Origin: Candidatus Saccharimonadota bacterium
GTDB lineage: Bacteria > Patescibacteriota > Saccharimonadia > Saccharimonadales > Saccharimonadaceae
Direction of reading: 5' to 3'
DNA: 46,928 bases
Assembly (NCBI GenBank): GCA_017514675.1
Contig: JAFWIY010000017.1
Location: 1-46,928 of the forward strand
Below the pieces are notes generated by a model. That model was given only the letters and a program-made list of their open reading frames with translations. It was not told the origin of the DNA and did no database searches. This document shows, piece after piece, positions 1-7,073 of the stretch. Position 1 is the stretch's first letter, and each line of letters opens with the position of its first letter. The translations under genes were made by a program, and so were the position numbers.

Positions 1-126
1 GCCCGTCAAACCATGAGAGTCACCAACACCCGAAGTCCGCCTCGGCGGCCTAAGGTGGGGGAGATGATTGGGGTTAAGTCGTAACAAGGCATCGGTACGA
101 GAACGTGTCGATGGATTACCTCCTTT
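1..126 (+). rRNA. 16S ribosomal RNA, 3' end (partial)
   Basis: The start of the window carries the universal 3' region of small-subunit rRNA: the GTCGTAACAAGG block at about 79 followed by the GGATTACCTCCTTT tail. The CCTCC anti-Shine-Dalgarno core at 119-123 is intact, which fits the strong AGGAGG sites seen before many accessory genes here. The bases between these landmarks are divergent (GCATCGGTACGAGAACGTGTCGATGG). The mature end is placed within a few bases. No 23S or 5S rRNA follows in the window; a terminator comes about 165 bases later. Confidence 0.95.
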
Positions 127-288
127 CTTGAGAAGGAATTATGCGCATGAATCCTTTACGGACGCATGTAGCAAGGTCGGTTACGGTTGTGTTAAGTAAG
201 CTTATAACACAACAACATCTAGCAATAGACGTAACATTAAGCTAAAACACTAAACTTACGATGATTTGCACAACTAAGTTGTTAAAGG
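127..288 (+). other. 16S 3' trailer with processing-type hairpins, no gene
   Basis: This stretch after 16S holds no tRNA, no open frame worth calling and no start of 23S. It contains a strong hairpin (TTGTGTTA near 186 pairing with TAACACAA near 203) and a weaker GCGCATG/ACGCATG repeat. The likely role is a transcribed trailer used for 16S 3' processing before termination at about 300. Confidence 0.5.
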
Positions 289-314
289 AAGCCGCCCTAA
301 CGGGCGGTTTTTTG
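289..314 (+). terminator. Rho-independent terminator after 16S rRNA
   Basis: CCGCCC pairs with GGGCGG around a TAAC loop and is followed by six T. It lies only about 165 bases after the 16S end, so the 16S transcript seems to stop here rather than read into 23S. Confidence 0.85.
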
Positions 315-341
315 TGATTAGACCCGTTCGGTTTTCTGCTA

Positions 342-370
342 TTGACAAAACTGCCTAGTCTTGTTATAAT
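342..370 (+). promoter_or_regulatory. Sigma-70-type promoter of the 422 gene
   Basis: TTGACA at 342-347 and TATAAT at 365-370 are both consensus and spaced by 17 bases. Transcription would start near 377, giving a leader of about 45 bases that ends in the strong ribosome binding site AAGGAGGTGAG. Confidence 0.85.
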
Positions 371-421
371 GTAGGCAATTTTAGTACCTTAACACTTGCG
401 TTGAAGAAGGAGGTGAGAATA

Positions 422-1207
422 ATGTCTATTATCTATGTACTCAGCAACAGCGGCAAACAGATTGTTCTTAAAAATGCAGAGAAGGAACTTATGGAGATGC
501 TAGTCGAAAAGACTAACGAAGCTGGCAGGGTTCTAACGTCCAAAGAATTCGAGCAGTACCCAGACATGCCTAAGCCGAATTGTTATGCGATTTATTGTCG
601 CGATGGCTCATTTTCTGCATCGGCAATTAGAGCCTACAGACAGACAGAGCATTACAAGGCGGAAGAGGAACGCAGGAGGCAACAAGTCCGGGACGACTGG
701 GATGAGGACTCTATCAAGGAGGTCATCAAGGGCTTCTATGAGCGACACAACTGCTTGCCGAGCATGCAGCAGTTAAACGGGCACTTCGAGGGATTACCGC
801 CGTTCTCAATTGCTATGAAATTCCTTGGCAGAGACAGACGTAACTGGCTCTCGATGGTTCAAGGTGTTCAACCTACGGACTCCGCAGGACCGAGTGTTGA
901 TACTCAGCCCGTACCAGCGACGGTCACAGAAGAGCCTACCACAGAAGAGCCTACCACAGAAGAACCCACCTACGAGAAGGGTGCCCCAGTCGAGGAACTA
1001 GTGATCGAAAAGACTGATGAGCAATCCTCCGATAACACTGCTCTCGTCGTGGGGGCGAATGGGAACGAAGAGTTTCTAATTGAGGAACAGCTTCAATTGG
1101 AATCCGAAGTTGAAGAATCTCAAAAAATCATCGTAGAGGTAGAGGTAAAAATCAACTTACCAAACAGAGAACCTATCAAGATTACATTCACGACAACGCA
1201 AGCGTAG
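422..1207 (+). CDS. Acidic protein of unknown function with Thr-Glu-Glu-Pro repeats
   Basis: I do not recognise this 261-residue protein. The start at 422 is chosen because AAGGAGGTGAG ends 5 bases before it; an in-frame TTG at 401 would place the ribosome binding site inside the gene. The first 140 residues are mixed and look globular (a YAIYCRDGSF segment, then RDDWDEDSIKEVIKGF). Around residues 165-180 the unit TEEPT is repeated three times by a 15-nt direct repeat (about 929-972), and the region to 230 is acidic and probably disordered. The C-terminus ends in an alternating beta-type stretch (VEVEVKINLP...PIKITF). It has its own consensus promoter and terminator, so it is monocistronic and probably well expressed. 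No signal peptide or membrane segment is seen. Confidence 0.75.
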   Translation: MSIIYVLSNSGKQIVLKNAEKELMEMLVEKTNEAGRVLTSKEFEQYPDMPKPNCYAIYCRDGSFSASAIRAYRQTEHYKAEEERRRQQVRDDWDEDSIKEVIKGFYERHNCLPSMQQLNGHFEGLPPFSIAMKFLGRDRRNWLSMVQGVQPTDSAGPSVDTQPVPATVTEEPTTEEPTTEEPTYEKGAPVEELVIEKTDEQSSDNTALVVGANGNEEFLIEEQLQLESEVEESQKIIVEVEVKINLPNREPIKITFTTTQA

Positions 1208-1237
1208 CCTCCCCCCCCCAGAGGGAGGCTTTTTCTT
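1206..1237 (+). terminator. Terminator of the 422 gene
   Basis: AGCCTCCC (1206-1213) pairs with GGGAGGCT (1223-1230), followed by TTTTT. The loop contains an unusual run of C, which may be a site of length variation or of sequencing error. Confidence 0.85.
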
Positions 1238-1240
1238 TGT

Positions 1241-1582
1241 TCAGCGTTTATCTCCTTCGCCGTGCAACTTATTTCTTTGATAACGGTCTTCTAATTTCGC
1301 AATATTACCATTTGCTACCCCTGATAAACTCACCTCCAAATACCGCGAAATCGCCGCGATATACCACAAAGTGTCGCCTAACTCCTTTATGATCAGCTCG
1401 CGGTCTTCCTCTGATACCACACCATCTTTGTCGCGCAGAATCTTCTTGATTTTATCCGCTGTTTCACCGGCCTCGCCTACTAGGCCTAAAACTTTCTCTA
1501 TAAACCCAGGTGCTTTTAAATCCGCAGTCGCCTCGGCCAAATCATATTTCGCCGCCTTTTTCTGATATTCATTAAAATTCAT
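1241..1582 (-). CDS. MazG-like nucleotide pyrophosphohydrolase
   Basis: A 113-residue protein of the all-alpha NTP pyrophosphohydrolase (MazG-like) family, which hydrolyses (d)NTPs to the monophosphate and pyrophosphate and is thought to clean the nucleotide pool. The metal-binding pattern is visible: E37-A-G-E40 in GLVGEAGE and E67-L-G-D70 in KELGDTLWY, with helical flanks. The length matches single-domain members. AGGAGG lies 7 bases before the start, so it is a leadered gene. It is divergent from the SpoU methyltransferase gene, with only 46 bases between start codons. The substrate cannot be told from the sequence. Confidence 0.85.
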   Translation of the reverse strand: MNFNEYQKKAAKYDLAEATADLKAPGFIEKVLGLVGEAGETADKIKKILRDKDGVVSEEDRELIIKELGDTLWYIAAISRYLEVSLSGVANGNIAKLEDRYQRNKLHGEGDKR

Positions 1583-1628
1583 AAAACCTCCTTATCTGTA
1601 AACTATTATATCATGTTATAATACGGGT

Positions 1629-2150
1629 ATGGAAGACACCCGCAACCTCATTGATGAATACAAAGGCTTAGAAAACGAACAAGTTTTTTCCGCGCTTGAA
1701 GCCCACCGCACGCCTCTAGAAATCGCCATCGAAAATGTCGAACACGATTTTAACATCGGCTCTATTGTTCGCACCGCGAACTCTTTTAACGTATCAAAAG
1801 TCCACATCATCGGAAAAAAGAAATACAACCGCCGCGGCGCTATGTGCACTGATAAATACCTCAAAATCGAACATCACGCGGGCCTAGATGACTTCCTAAA
1901 AACCCAAGAAAACAGGGAATTAGTCGCCATCGAAAACAACACCCCGCGCGCCAAACCCCTAAACGATAAAAAATTTGTTCAAAATACCACTCTAATTTTC
2001 GGCTCCGAAAACAATGGTATCACCAAAGAACTTCTCGAAAAAGCCACAGATGTCCGCTTTATCGAGAGCTTCGGCTCCACCCGCAGTGTTAATGTCGGCG
2101 TTGCCGCAGGGATCGCGATGTATGAGTACATCCGCCAAATCATCTTCTAA
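1629..2150 (+). CDS. SpoU/TrmH-family RNA 2'-O-methyltransferase
   Basis: A 173-residue protein of the SPOUT class, which transfers methyl from S-adenosylmethionine to a ribose 2'-OH in tRNA or rRNA. The three family motifs are in order: N-[IF]-G-S-I-x-R-T-A-N-S-F at about residues 42-53, LIFGSENNGI at about 123-132, and the cofactor-knot motif ending SVNVGVAAGIAMYEY at about 153-167. It is a bare catalytic domain without the N-terminal RNA-binding extension of larger TrmH/RlmB enzymes. The gene is leaderless: TGTTATAAT ends at 1622 and ATG follows after 6 bases. The target nucleotide is unknown. The next gene starts inside its 3' end. Confidence 0.88.
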   Translation: MEDTRNLIDEYKGLENEQVFSALEAHRTPLEIAIENVEHDFNIGSIVRTANSFNVSKVHIIGKKKYNRRGAMCTDKYLKIEHHAGLDDFLKTQENRELVAIENNTPRAKPLNDKKFVQNTTLIFGSENNGITKELLEKATDVRFIESFGSTRSVNVGVAAGIAMYEYIRQIIF

Positions 2151-2955
2151 AAAAACCAAAAAGCCCGGCCTTTTTCGCCGCCTTGACATCTGTTTTCCGT
2201 GGCTCAAGCTCATCGCGGTTTGCGTGATTGGCCTCATTATTCTCCTGGACCTCTTAGATTTCACAATTTCTAAAACTCGCGACCCCTATGACAAAATCAA
2301 AATCGCCCCTATGGCAAAACATGTTCGTGTCAGCGAGCGCACTCTAGAAGGGAAGAAAATTGTTGCACTTACCTTTGATGATGGCCCCTCCGCCGAAACC
2401 ACGCCGCGCCTCTTAGACATTCTTTATCAAAAAGATGCCGTGGCGACTTTTTTCATGCTGGGCAGTCGCGCAAGATACAATCCTGATATAGTGTTTCGCG
2501 CAGTAAAAGATGGCCATGAGGTCGCCAGCCATACCATGTACCACCAAAACCTCGCTCGCATTCCCGCTGGCGCTATCGCCGATGATGTAAACGAAGCCCA
2601 AGCCGTGTTTAGAGAAATCCTCGGCCAAAGCGCCGCCCTCTCTCGTCCACCTTATGGCAGTATTAACGACCATGTCCGCGCCCACATCGGTACACCGATG
2701 ATTTTGTGGTCGGTGGATACTCTAGACTGGAAGCATAAAAGTACTGAGTCTATCATGGGCTATACTCTAGACCAAGTCTACGATGGCGCGATCATTCTGA
2801 TGCACGACATTCATCCTACTTCGGTGGATGCTGTCCCGACTTTGATAGACACTCTCCGCGCCGATGGTTACGAATTTGCTACTATTTCCGAACTGATTGC
2901 AAAAAGAAACATAACTCTTGTTCCGGGCGCGTCTTATTACGGCTTCGCGCCTTAG
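2122..2955 (+). CDS. Membrane-anchored polysaccharide deacetylase (NodB domain)
   Basis: A 277-residue protein with a basic N-terminus, one membrane segment (about residues 28-46, LKLIAVCVIGLIILLDLL) and an extracytoplasmic NodB homology domain. Carbohydrate esterase family 4 motifs are seen: TFDDGP (84-89), SHTMYH for the metal histidines, RPPYG, W-S-V-D-T-L-D-W, and LMHD near the end. It probably removes N-acetyl groups from peptidoglycan or a surface glycan. The start at 2122 is preferred over upstream ATGs because residues before it would merely translate the methyltransferase gene in another frame. It overlaps that gene by 29 bases, suggesting translational coupling. Confidence 0.87.
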   Translation: MSTSAKSSSKKTKKPGLFRRLDICFPWLKLIAVCVIGLIILLDLLDFTISKTRDPYDKIKIAPMAKHVRVSERTLEGKKIVALTFDDGPSAETTPRLLDILYQKDAVATFFMLGSRARYNPDIVFRAVKDGHEVASHTMYHQNLARIPAGAIADDVNEAQAVFREILGQSAALSRPPYGSINDHVRAHIGTPMILWSVDTLDWKHKSTESIMGYTLDQVYDGAIILMHDIHPTSVDAVPTLIDTLRADGYEFATISELIAKRNITLVPGASYYGFAP

Positions 2956-3191
2956 CGATTGAATATCAGTTTGACCAAAAATTCAAGAATAAAAGTATGC
3001 AGATTCGCGGTAACAACAAAACCCACGATAACAGTAATTACGCCAAATAACTTCACTCTGTCGTATGACGATACACCATTTGCGAGGTTGTCGGCGATCT
3101 GCTTATAAAAAATCACAACCGCACCGCCAACCGCGGCTATCACGAGCCCAGCAATCATCCAGCCAACGCTAAATTCGTAGCTTATATCCAT
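2952..3191 (-). CDS. Small membrane protein, two predicted membrane segments
   Basis: A 79-residue hydrophobic protein with two membrane segments (about residues 10-30 and 48-75) separated by a short polar loop (YKQIADNLANGVSSYDRVK). I do not recognise a family. The start at 3191 is chosen because TATAAT lies 6 bases upstream on this strand, in the same GTTATAATGATTCTATGG context that precedes the DUF3137 gene at 6556; an upstream extension would translate the antisense of tRNA-Ile. Its tail overlaps the convergent deacetylase gene by 4 bases. Leaderless. Confidence 0.65.
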   Translation of the reverse strand: MDISYEFSVGWMIAGLVIAAVGGAVVIFYKQIADNLANGVSSYDRVKLFGVITVIVGFVVTANLHTFILEFLVKLIFNR

Positions 3192-3260
3192 AGAATCATT
3201 ATAACACAAACAATTTCCCAAGGTTGACTTTTTAAACATTTTTGGTAAAATTACATTGTT

Positions 3261-3337
3261 GGGGTTATAGCTCAGCTGGTTAGAGCGCGTCACTGATAAT
3301 GACGAGGTCAATGGTTCAAGTCCATTTAACCCCACCA
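3261..3337 (+). tRNA. tRNA-Ile (anticodon GAU), CCA encoded
   Basis: A full cloverleaf is readable: acceptor GGGGTTA/TAACCCC, D arm GCTC-AGCTGGTTA-GAGC, anticodon stem CGTCA/TGACG with loop CTGATAA (anticodon GAT), T arm AATGG-TTCAAGT-CCATT, discriminator A and encoded CCA. A -10-like TAAAAT lies about 10 bases upstream with TTGACT at -35. It is a stand-alone gene, not inside a 16S-23S spacer. Confidence 0.95.
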
Positions 3338-3367
3338 GATTTTATAAAACCCCGATTTTTCGTCATT

Positions 3368-3424
3368 TCGCCCCTGTAATTCGCTGTTAAGCACCTTCGC
3401 GAGTTCAGGGGCTAATTTTTTTTG
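3368..3424 (+). terminator. Terminator of tRNA-Ile
   Basis: A long stem (GCCCCTG.AATTCGC pairing with GCGAGTT.CAGGGGC) is followed by eight or more T at 3416-3423. Confidence 0.85.
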
Positions 3425-3592
3425 ACGATTTTTCTAGAAAATCGAGCCATGGATAGCACTTGAAAATCAGAAAGCAACAAACTCCTAAAAGAATTACTCT
3501 TAACCCGTAACCCTGGGTTCGGTTATAACGATAATTAGCTTTACATTTTTGGTACTATGAAATATCATTAACCTAATGACTGATGAGGGAGT

Positions 3593-3859
3593 ATGAGGAG
3601 AAATGATGACAAAGAAAAAGAAGATATGATATTTGGTACATTATGCACTACGGCAAACTTAGGTTTTTATATTATAAGGCTAAAGCGAAATTAACTCATC
3701 ATAACTTTGAATCTTTGACTGGCAAAACAGACGAGTACTATAAATGGTTGGGTTAAAATAATAAAGGGGTGAAATGGCGAAACGCTTGGAAATTATGGTT
3801 TACATTCTGTCGAAGATGAAATAAAATTAAGTCAAATGAACGAAAGTAGCCAGACATGA
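3593..3859 (+). pseudogene. Possible decayed gene upstream of the HAD-like gene
   Basis: The 430 bases between the tRNA-Ile terminator and the HAD-like gene hold no intact gene, but pieces of coding-like sequence run in shifting frames: a 33-codon frame from 3593 (behind GAGGGAG), an overlapping 37-codon frame from 3643 (MHYGKLRFLYYKAKAKL, ending EYYKWLG), and a frame near 3772-3859 reading GETLGNYGLHSVEDEIKLSQ. The last frame's stop overlaps the next gene's start as ATGA, as in coupled gene pairs. This looks like a small upstream partner gene broken by frameshifts and a stop. It could also be chance open frames. No family was recognised. Confidence 0.35.
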
Positions 3860-4296
3860 ATATTTATCTCGATATAGACGGTGTAATACTTGGTACAAAA
3901 TCCCCTAAAAGAGATATTATTAGGCTACTAAAATATATATTGAAGCATTATTCAGATAGTACATATTGGTTAACTACCCACTGCAAAGACGGAGTGAATC
4001 GTTGTGCCGAGTGGTTAGGGCAGAATGATTTACCTGAAGACTTAGTTTTAAAATTGGAGCAAACAGTAAAAGCAACCGATTGGGAAATGCTAAAAACCGA
4101 AGCGATAGATTTTAATCAGCCTTTTGTATGGTTCGATGACGCTCCTTTTGGGAGCGAACGATTAGTGCTTGAGAAGAACGGGGTTTCTGATGGCTGTTTT
4201 ATTATGGATAAACGAAATCCAAAGATGGCAAAGATAGCTCTAAAATATTTAAAGGATATAAAAAGGAGTCAATATGGCGGACAACGGCATTTTTGA
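3856..4296 (+). CDS. HAD-superfamily-like protein
   Basis: A 146-residue protein beginning MNIYLDIDGVILG, the D-x-D-G nucleophile motif (D6, D8) of the haloacid dehalogenase superfamily. WLTTHC at about 38-43 fits motif II and FVWFDDAP near 95-102 fits the acidic motif IV; a conserved lysine is plausible near 66-80 (VKATDWEMLKTEA). Members are phosphatases or related phosphotransferases; the substrate is unknown. The gene has no good ribosome binding site; its ATG overlaps the stop of the decayed frame upstream (ATGA), which may have driven its translation. It is lower in GC than its neighbours, so it may be acquired. Confidence 0.65.
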   Translation: MNIYLDIDGVILGTKSPKRDIIRLLKYILKHYSDSTYWLTTHCKDGVNRCAEWLGQNDLPEDLVLKLEQTVKATDWEMLKTEAIDFNQPFVWFDDAPFGSERLVLEKNGVSDGCFIMDKRNPKMAKIALKYLKDIKRSQYGGQRHF

Positions 4297-4317
4297 AATA
4301 TTTTTATTTTTTTGTGG

Positions 4318-4323
4318 TATAAT
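4318..4323 (+). promoter_or_regulatory. -10 box of tRNA-Ala
   Basis: TGGTATAAT ends at 4323, 8 bases before the mature tRNA-Ala 5' end; the region upstream is very T-rich and has no clear -35. Confidence 0.55.
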
Positions 4324-4331
4324 AAAAACAT

Positions 4332-4408
4332 GGGGTAATAGCTCAGCTGTTTAGAGCGCCGCCTTTGCAAGGCGGAGGTCCAGGGTTAGAGTCCCTGTTA
4401 CTCCACCA
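4332..4408 (+). tRNA. tRNA-Ala (anticodon UGC) with non-canonical 19-56 pair
   Basis: Acceptor GGGGTAA/TTACTCC contains the G3-U70 wobble that is the alanine identity element. Anticodon stem CCGCC/GGCGG with loop TTTGCAA gives anticodon TGC. CCA is encoded. Two positions that are nearly invariant differ together: the D loop reads AGCTGTTTA (G19 to U) and the T loop reads TTAGAGT (C56 to A), so the G19-C56 tertiary pair could be replaced by U19-A56. The 3' end overlaps the convergent GH30 stop by 11 bases. Confidence 0.93.
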
Positions 4409-5618
4409 TTACCGAAATAATTTCCGATTCGGCTAAGGTTAGCCGTTTTTTCTTGGCTCCGAGTTTTATCATCACTTCCTGCTCTCGCTCGGAGACGTTT
4501 GCTACTACTACATCGTAGCCGATTTTGGTCTTTCTTGCCACTGCTACCACATCCCTAGAATCATATTCGCAGCGCACTACTTCGCTTCCGGCAGGGAACA
4601 AATGCGCGAACTTTTTTAGCGCCTGATAGATCGGGGTCAAAATATAATCATCCCCACACTCATTCAAGATCACTGGGCTTTTTAGGTAATTCTTACACCA
4701 GCTTGGCCCACCCTGCCAAGACAAAAGCATATTCCAATCAATAAAAGCACTCGCGCCGGTATTAACATCGGCAAATAACTCGCGCCAGTATAATTTTGCA
4801 TCTTTTTGCCACGCGTCGGCATCATAAGGCGAAAACCCGCAGCTCATTTCGGAGCTAAGCATCAAAATAGTTGGATATTTTTGACGCACTCGCCACATTT
4901 CGTCTGGGAATACGCCGTCGTACCAGTGAAAGCACAACCCAGCTACCTTAGCCTTGCGGCCGCACTTATCGCGCACTAGTCTGTCGGCGACTTTCGTTAA
5001 GTCTTTCTTATTGTGGTCCCAAAGTAAAATTTGCGTATTTGAGTTATCAAGCTCTCTAGATAAATATTTATAAGCTAACTTGCGCTGGGCGGGGAATGAA
5101 TAAACACAAGACTCCCAGATCTGCTTCGCTCTCGGTTCATTTTGTGGTGTGATAAAATCCACTCGCACACCCTGCTTCTCGTAAGCCTCCAGCCATTTTC
5201 TGATATATTTAGCAAAATTTCGATACTGCCACGGCTTCAAAACTCCGCTCGGCCACTTGCCCAGCTTCATAAATTGCGGCGGCGACCACGGACTAGCCAC
5301 GAGTTTTAACTTTTTTCTAGCCAGGACTCGTCTTAGCATCGGCAAAACATACTTCTCGTCGTGCCTTACCGAAAAATCCGCCAAGCCCACTTTTTTGGTA
5401 TACTCATACGGCTCAAGGCAAAAATCGTTACTCCCAATACTTACTCTCCCCCAGCAGTAGTCCAGACCGTTTTTGCCGTAATACGCCTCTATTAGCTCCG
5501 CTTGTTTTTTTGCCGACAGTTTCGCAAAATTATAAGCCGTAGCCTCGGTAATTGCGCCGCCCAGCCCTTGCCACGCCCCTAGCAACAAGTCCTTTCTTAC
5601 TACTATTTCAGTGCTCAT
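4398..5618 (-). CDS. Glycoside hydrolase family 30 enzyme
   Basis: A 406-residue (beta/alpha)8-barrel glycosidase related to glucosylceramidase-type GH30. The family opening GLGGAITEATAYNFAKLS, the GRVSIGSNDFC motif (about 57-67) and ASPWSPP (108-114) are present. The acid/base is E161 in TPQNEP and the nucleophile is E257 in SSEMSCG. A beta-sandwich part expected beside the barrel is plausible in the last 80 residues. No signal peptide is visible, so it would act in the cytosol or leave by another route. Its ATG overlaps the stop of the upstream DUF3137 gene by 4 bases (ATGA), indicating an operon. It likely splits beta-glucosides or related host or environmental glycans. Confidence 0.9.
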   Translation of the reverse strand: MSTEIVVRKDLLLGAWQGLGGAITEATAYNFAKLSAKKQAELIEAYYGKNGLDYCWGRVSIGSNDFCLEPYEYTKKVGLADFSVRHDEKYVLPMLRRVLARKKLKLVASPWSPPQFMKLGKWPSGVLKPWQYRNFAKYIRKWLEAYEKQGVRVDFITPQNEPRAKQIWESCVYSFPAQRKLAYKYLSRELDNSNTQILLWDHNKKDLTKVADRLVRDKCGRKAKVAGLCFHWYDGVFPDEMWRVRQKYPTILMLSSEMSCGFSPYDADAWQKDAKLYWRELFADVNTGASAFIDWNMLLSWQGGPSWCKNYLKSPVILNECGDDYILTPIYQALKKFAHLFPAGSEVVRCEYDSRDVVAVARKTKIGYDVVVANVSEREQEVMIKLGAKKKRLTLAESEIISVMVE

Positions 5619-6556
5619 TTTTGCACGAATAGTTTCTTATCTAATTTTAGCTTATCCACAAAATTCGTAATCGGACGCACTTCTCTTGCCACCTTTTCCA
5701 TTTCGGTTTTCTCATCTAATTTCTTAAACACGCTAGGCGGTTCGAACGCGTCTTTACCGTCTTTTAGGCCGACTAGCAGCTTGTTTTCAAAGAATCCTAA
5801 CATCAGCTTACCTTCATGTTCATCTGCAAGCTCCATAATGTTATGCATAAAAGCCGGGTCTAACAAATAAAAAGCCTCAAATCCATCCTCGGAATACGTC
5901 TTAAAGCGCTTATTGAATTCAGGAGATTCTAATTCTATCTTGTGCATTTTGCGTCCAGATTCTTGCCTTCTCGCCGGGACCATATTTGCCCCGAAACCTT
6001 TTTCCGCCACCTCCAACCTAAAATTAAACTTTTTGTGGAATTCGAAAATCATGAATCGCCCCTTGAAAACAGTTACGTAAGTAGTATTGCCATCACTATC
6101 AGTATGTTCATCCTGAATATGAACATCTGCTTGCACAAAAGCCACGTCCTTATATTTTCCCATAGTCAAGTCATTTGAGCTATAGGTATCCCCAGTACGC
6201 ACCATCCGCGTAGCCAATAATATTTCCTTGGGCAGACCACGGGCATGATCATATTTCAGATGGGTAAAAATTTGCGCTAGCGTTTTCTCGACAAAATATG
6301 CCTTATAGACAGCGCGATAATTATTGAATTGCTTTCTAGTGGTAAAGGTGATAATAATAAAGCCCGCTATTCCTACCATGAAGCAAGTACATAGTAGCGT
6401 AAAAAAGAATTTAACAAGTAAAATCTGCGAGCGAACCTCTCCAGTCAACATGATTATCAAAGTCAAAAGTAAAGTAATCGCAAGACAAATCCAGATACCA
6501 CGCACAAGTTTATCTTTATAGATTTTTTTTGCAATCTCGACATTTATGAATTCCAT
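5615..6556 (-). CDS. DUF3137-like membrane protein
   Basis: A 313-residue protein with two membrane segments near the N-terminus (about residues 20-40 and 48-72) and a large soluble C-terminal part. The segment FKGRFMIFEFHKKF with the later FEAFYLLDPAFMHNIMELA and KLMLGFFENKLLVGL resembles DUF3137 proteins, whose function is unknown. The gene is leaderless: TGCTATAAT then 6 bases then ATG. It is the first gene of a two-gene operon with GH30. A predicted small RNA is encoded just upstream on the same strand. Confidence 0.7.
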   Translation of the reverse strand: MEFINVEIAKKIYKDKLVRGIWICLAITLLLTLIIMLTGEVRSQILLVKFFFTLLCTCFMVGIAGFIIITFTTRKQFNNYRAVYKAYFVEKTLAQIFTHLKYDHARGLPKEILLATRMVRTGDTYSSNDLTMGKYKDVAFVQADVHIQDEHTDSDGNTTYVTVFKGRFMIFEFHKKFNFRLEVAEKGFGANMVPARRQESGRKMHKIELESPEFNKRFKTYSEDGFEAFYLLDPAFMHNIMELADEHEGKLMLGFFENKLLVGLKDGKDAFEPPSVFKKLDEKTEMEKVAREVRPITNFVDKLKLDKKLFVQK

Positions 6557-6573
6557 AGAATCATTATAGCATA

Positions 6574-6652
6574 GAGAAAATCGCCCTTTTCAGGCGATTT
6601 TCGTAGGTCATACATGGATTTAAGTAACCTCGCAGTTCGGTTTACTTAAACT
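6574..6652 (-). ncRNA. Predicted small RNA upstream of DUF3137 gene
   Basis: On the minus strand TTGACT (6687-6682) and TAAAAT (6664-6659) are spaced by 17 bases, giving a start near 6652. The RNA could fold GCAGTT/AACTGC or, mutually exclusively, TTTAAGTAA.CC with GGTTACTTAAA, and ends with AAAATCGCC/GGCGATTTT. The leaderless promoter of the DUF3137 gene follows this hairpin. It may be a stand-alone sRNA or a conditional leader. No known family is recognised. Confidence 0.4.
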
Positions 6653-6776
6653 GCCCCTATTTTATCTCACAAAACGCATAAAGTCAATAGCGTTTTCCAC
6701 AATTTGTGTAAAAAGGTAGGGAATTAATGTTCGGGAAACTTTGAAATATTACAACATAAATTTAAGAAAAAGCATA

Positions 6777-6805
6777 TTGACAAAACGAAAGCGGTATGCT
6801 ATAAT
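6777..6805 (+). promoter_or_regulatory. Strong promoter of the KGG-protein gene
   Basis: TTGACA at 6777-6782 and an extended -10 TGCTATAAT (TATAAT 6800-6805) are spaced by 17 bases. The leader of about 60 bases carries TAGGAGTT before the start at 6873. Both hexamers are consensus, pointing to high expression. Confidence 0.85.
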
Positions 6806-6872
6806 GTAGTCATACACTCGTAAAAGGGTGGTGATTAATTTTAAATTCGGTGGGCAGAATAGGAGTTCTACA

Positions 6873-7073
6873 ATGGCTGGAACTAAAGCTGGTGGCATGA
6901 AAGCTGCCGCAACCAACAAAGCCAAATACGGTAAGGAATTCTATGCTCGTATTGGTAAAAAAGGTGGCCAAAATGGCCACACCGGCGGTTTTGCCGCCAA
7001 CCCTGCACTAGCTCGTATTGCTGGCGCCAAGGGTGGCCGCATCTCTCGTCGCGGTCCTGCGAAAAAGGCCTAA
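6873..7073 (+). CDS. Small KGG-motif (stress-protein-like) basic protein
   Basis: A 66-residue, Gly/Ala/Lys-rich protein with two copies of the KGG pattern (ARIGKKGGQNG at about 27-37 and ARIAGAKGGRISRR at about 47-60). This resembles the short repeats of the stress-induced GsiB/conidiation-specific con-10 type (KGG domain), which are hydrophilic and flexible. The high lysine and arginine content would also allow nucleic-acid binding. The start at 6873 follows AGGAGTT by 7 bases; an in-frame ATG at 6828 has no such site. It has a consensus promoter and is probably abundant. Its tail overlaps the convergent peptidase gene by 4 bases. Confidence 0.75.
   Translation: MAGTKAGGMKAAATNKAKYGKEFYARIGKKGGQNGHTGGFAANPALARIAGAKGGRISRRGPAKKA

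Noticed and set aside
34-59. GGCGG/CCTCGGCGG motif near the start as a separate element
   Set aside because: It belongs to the 16S helix 44 region.
401-421. TTG start at 401 for the first protein gene
   Set aside because: It would place AAGGAGGTGAG inside the coding region; ATG 422 has ideal spacing to that site.
2014-2121. N-terminal extension of the polysaccharide deacetylase
   Set aside because: It only translates the methyltransferase gene in another frame; ATG 2122 leads directly into the basic and membrane segment expected.
3192-3335. Extension of the 3191 minus-strand protein through GLEPLTSSLSV-like residues
   Set aside because: This is the antisense translation of tRNA-Ile, a common annotation error; a leaderless promoter supports the 3191 start.
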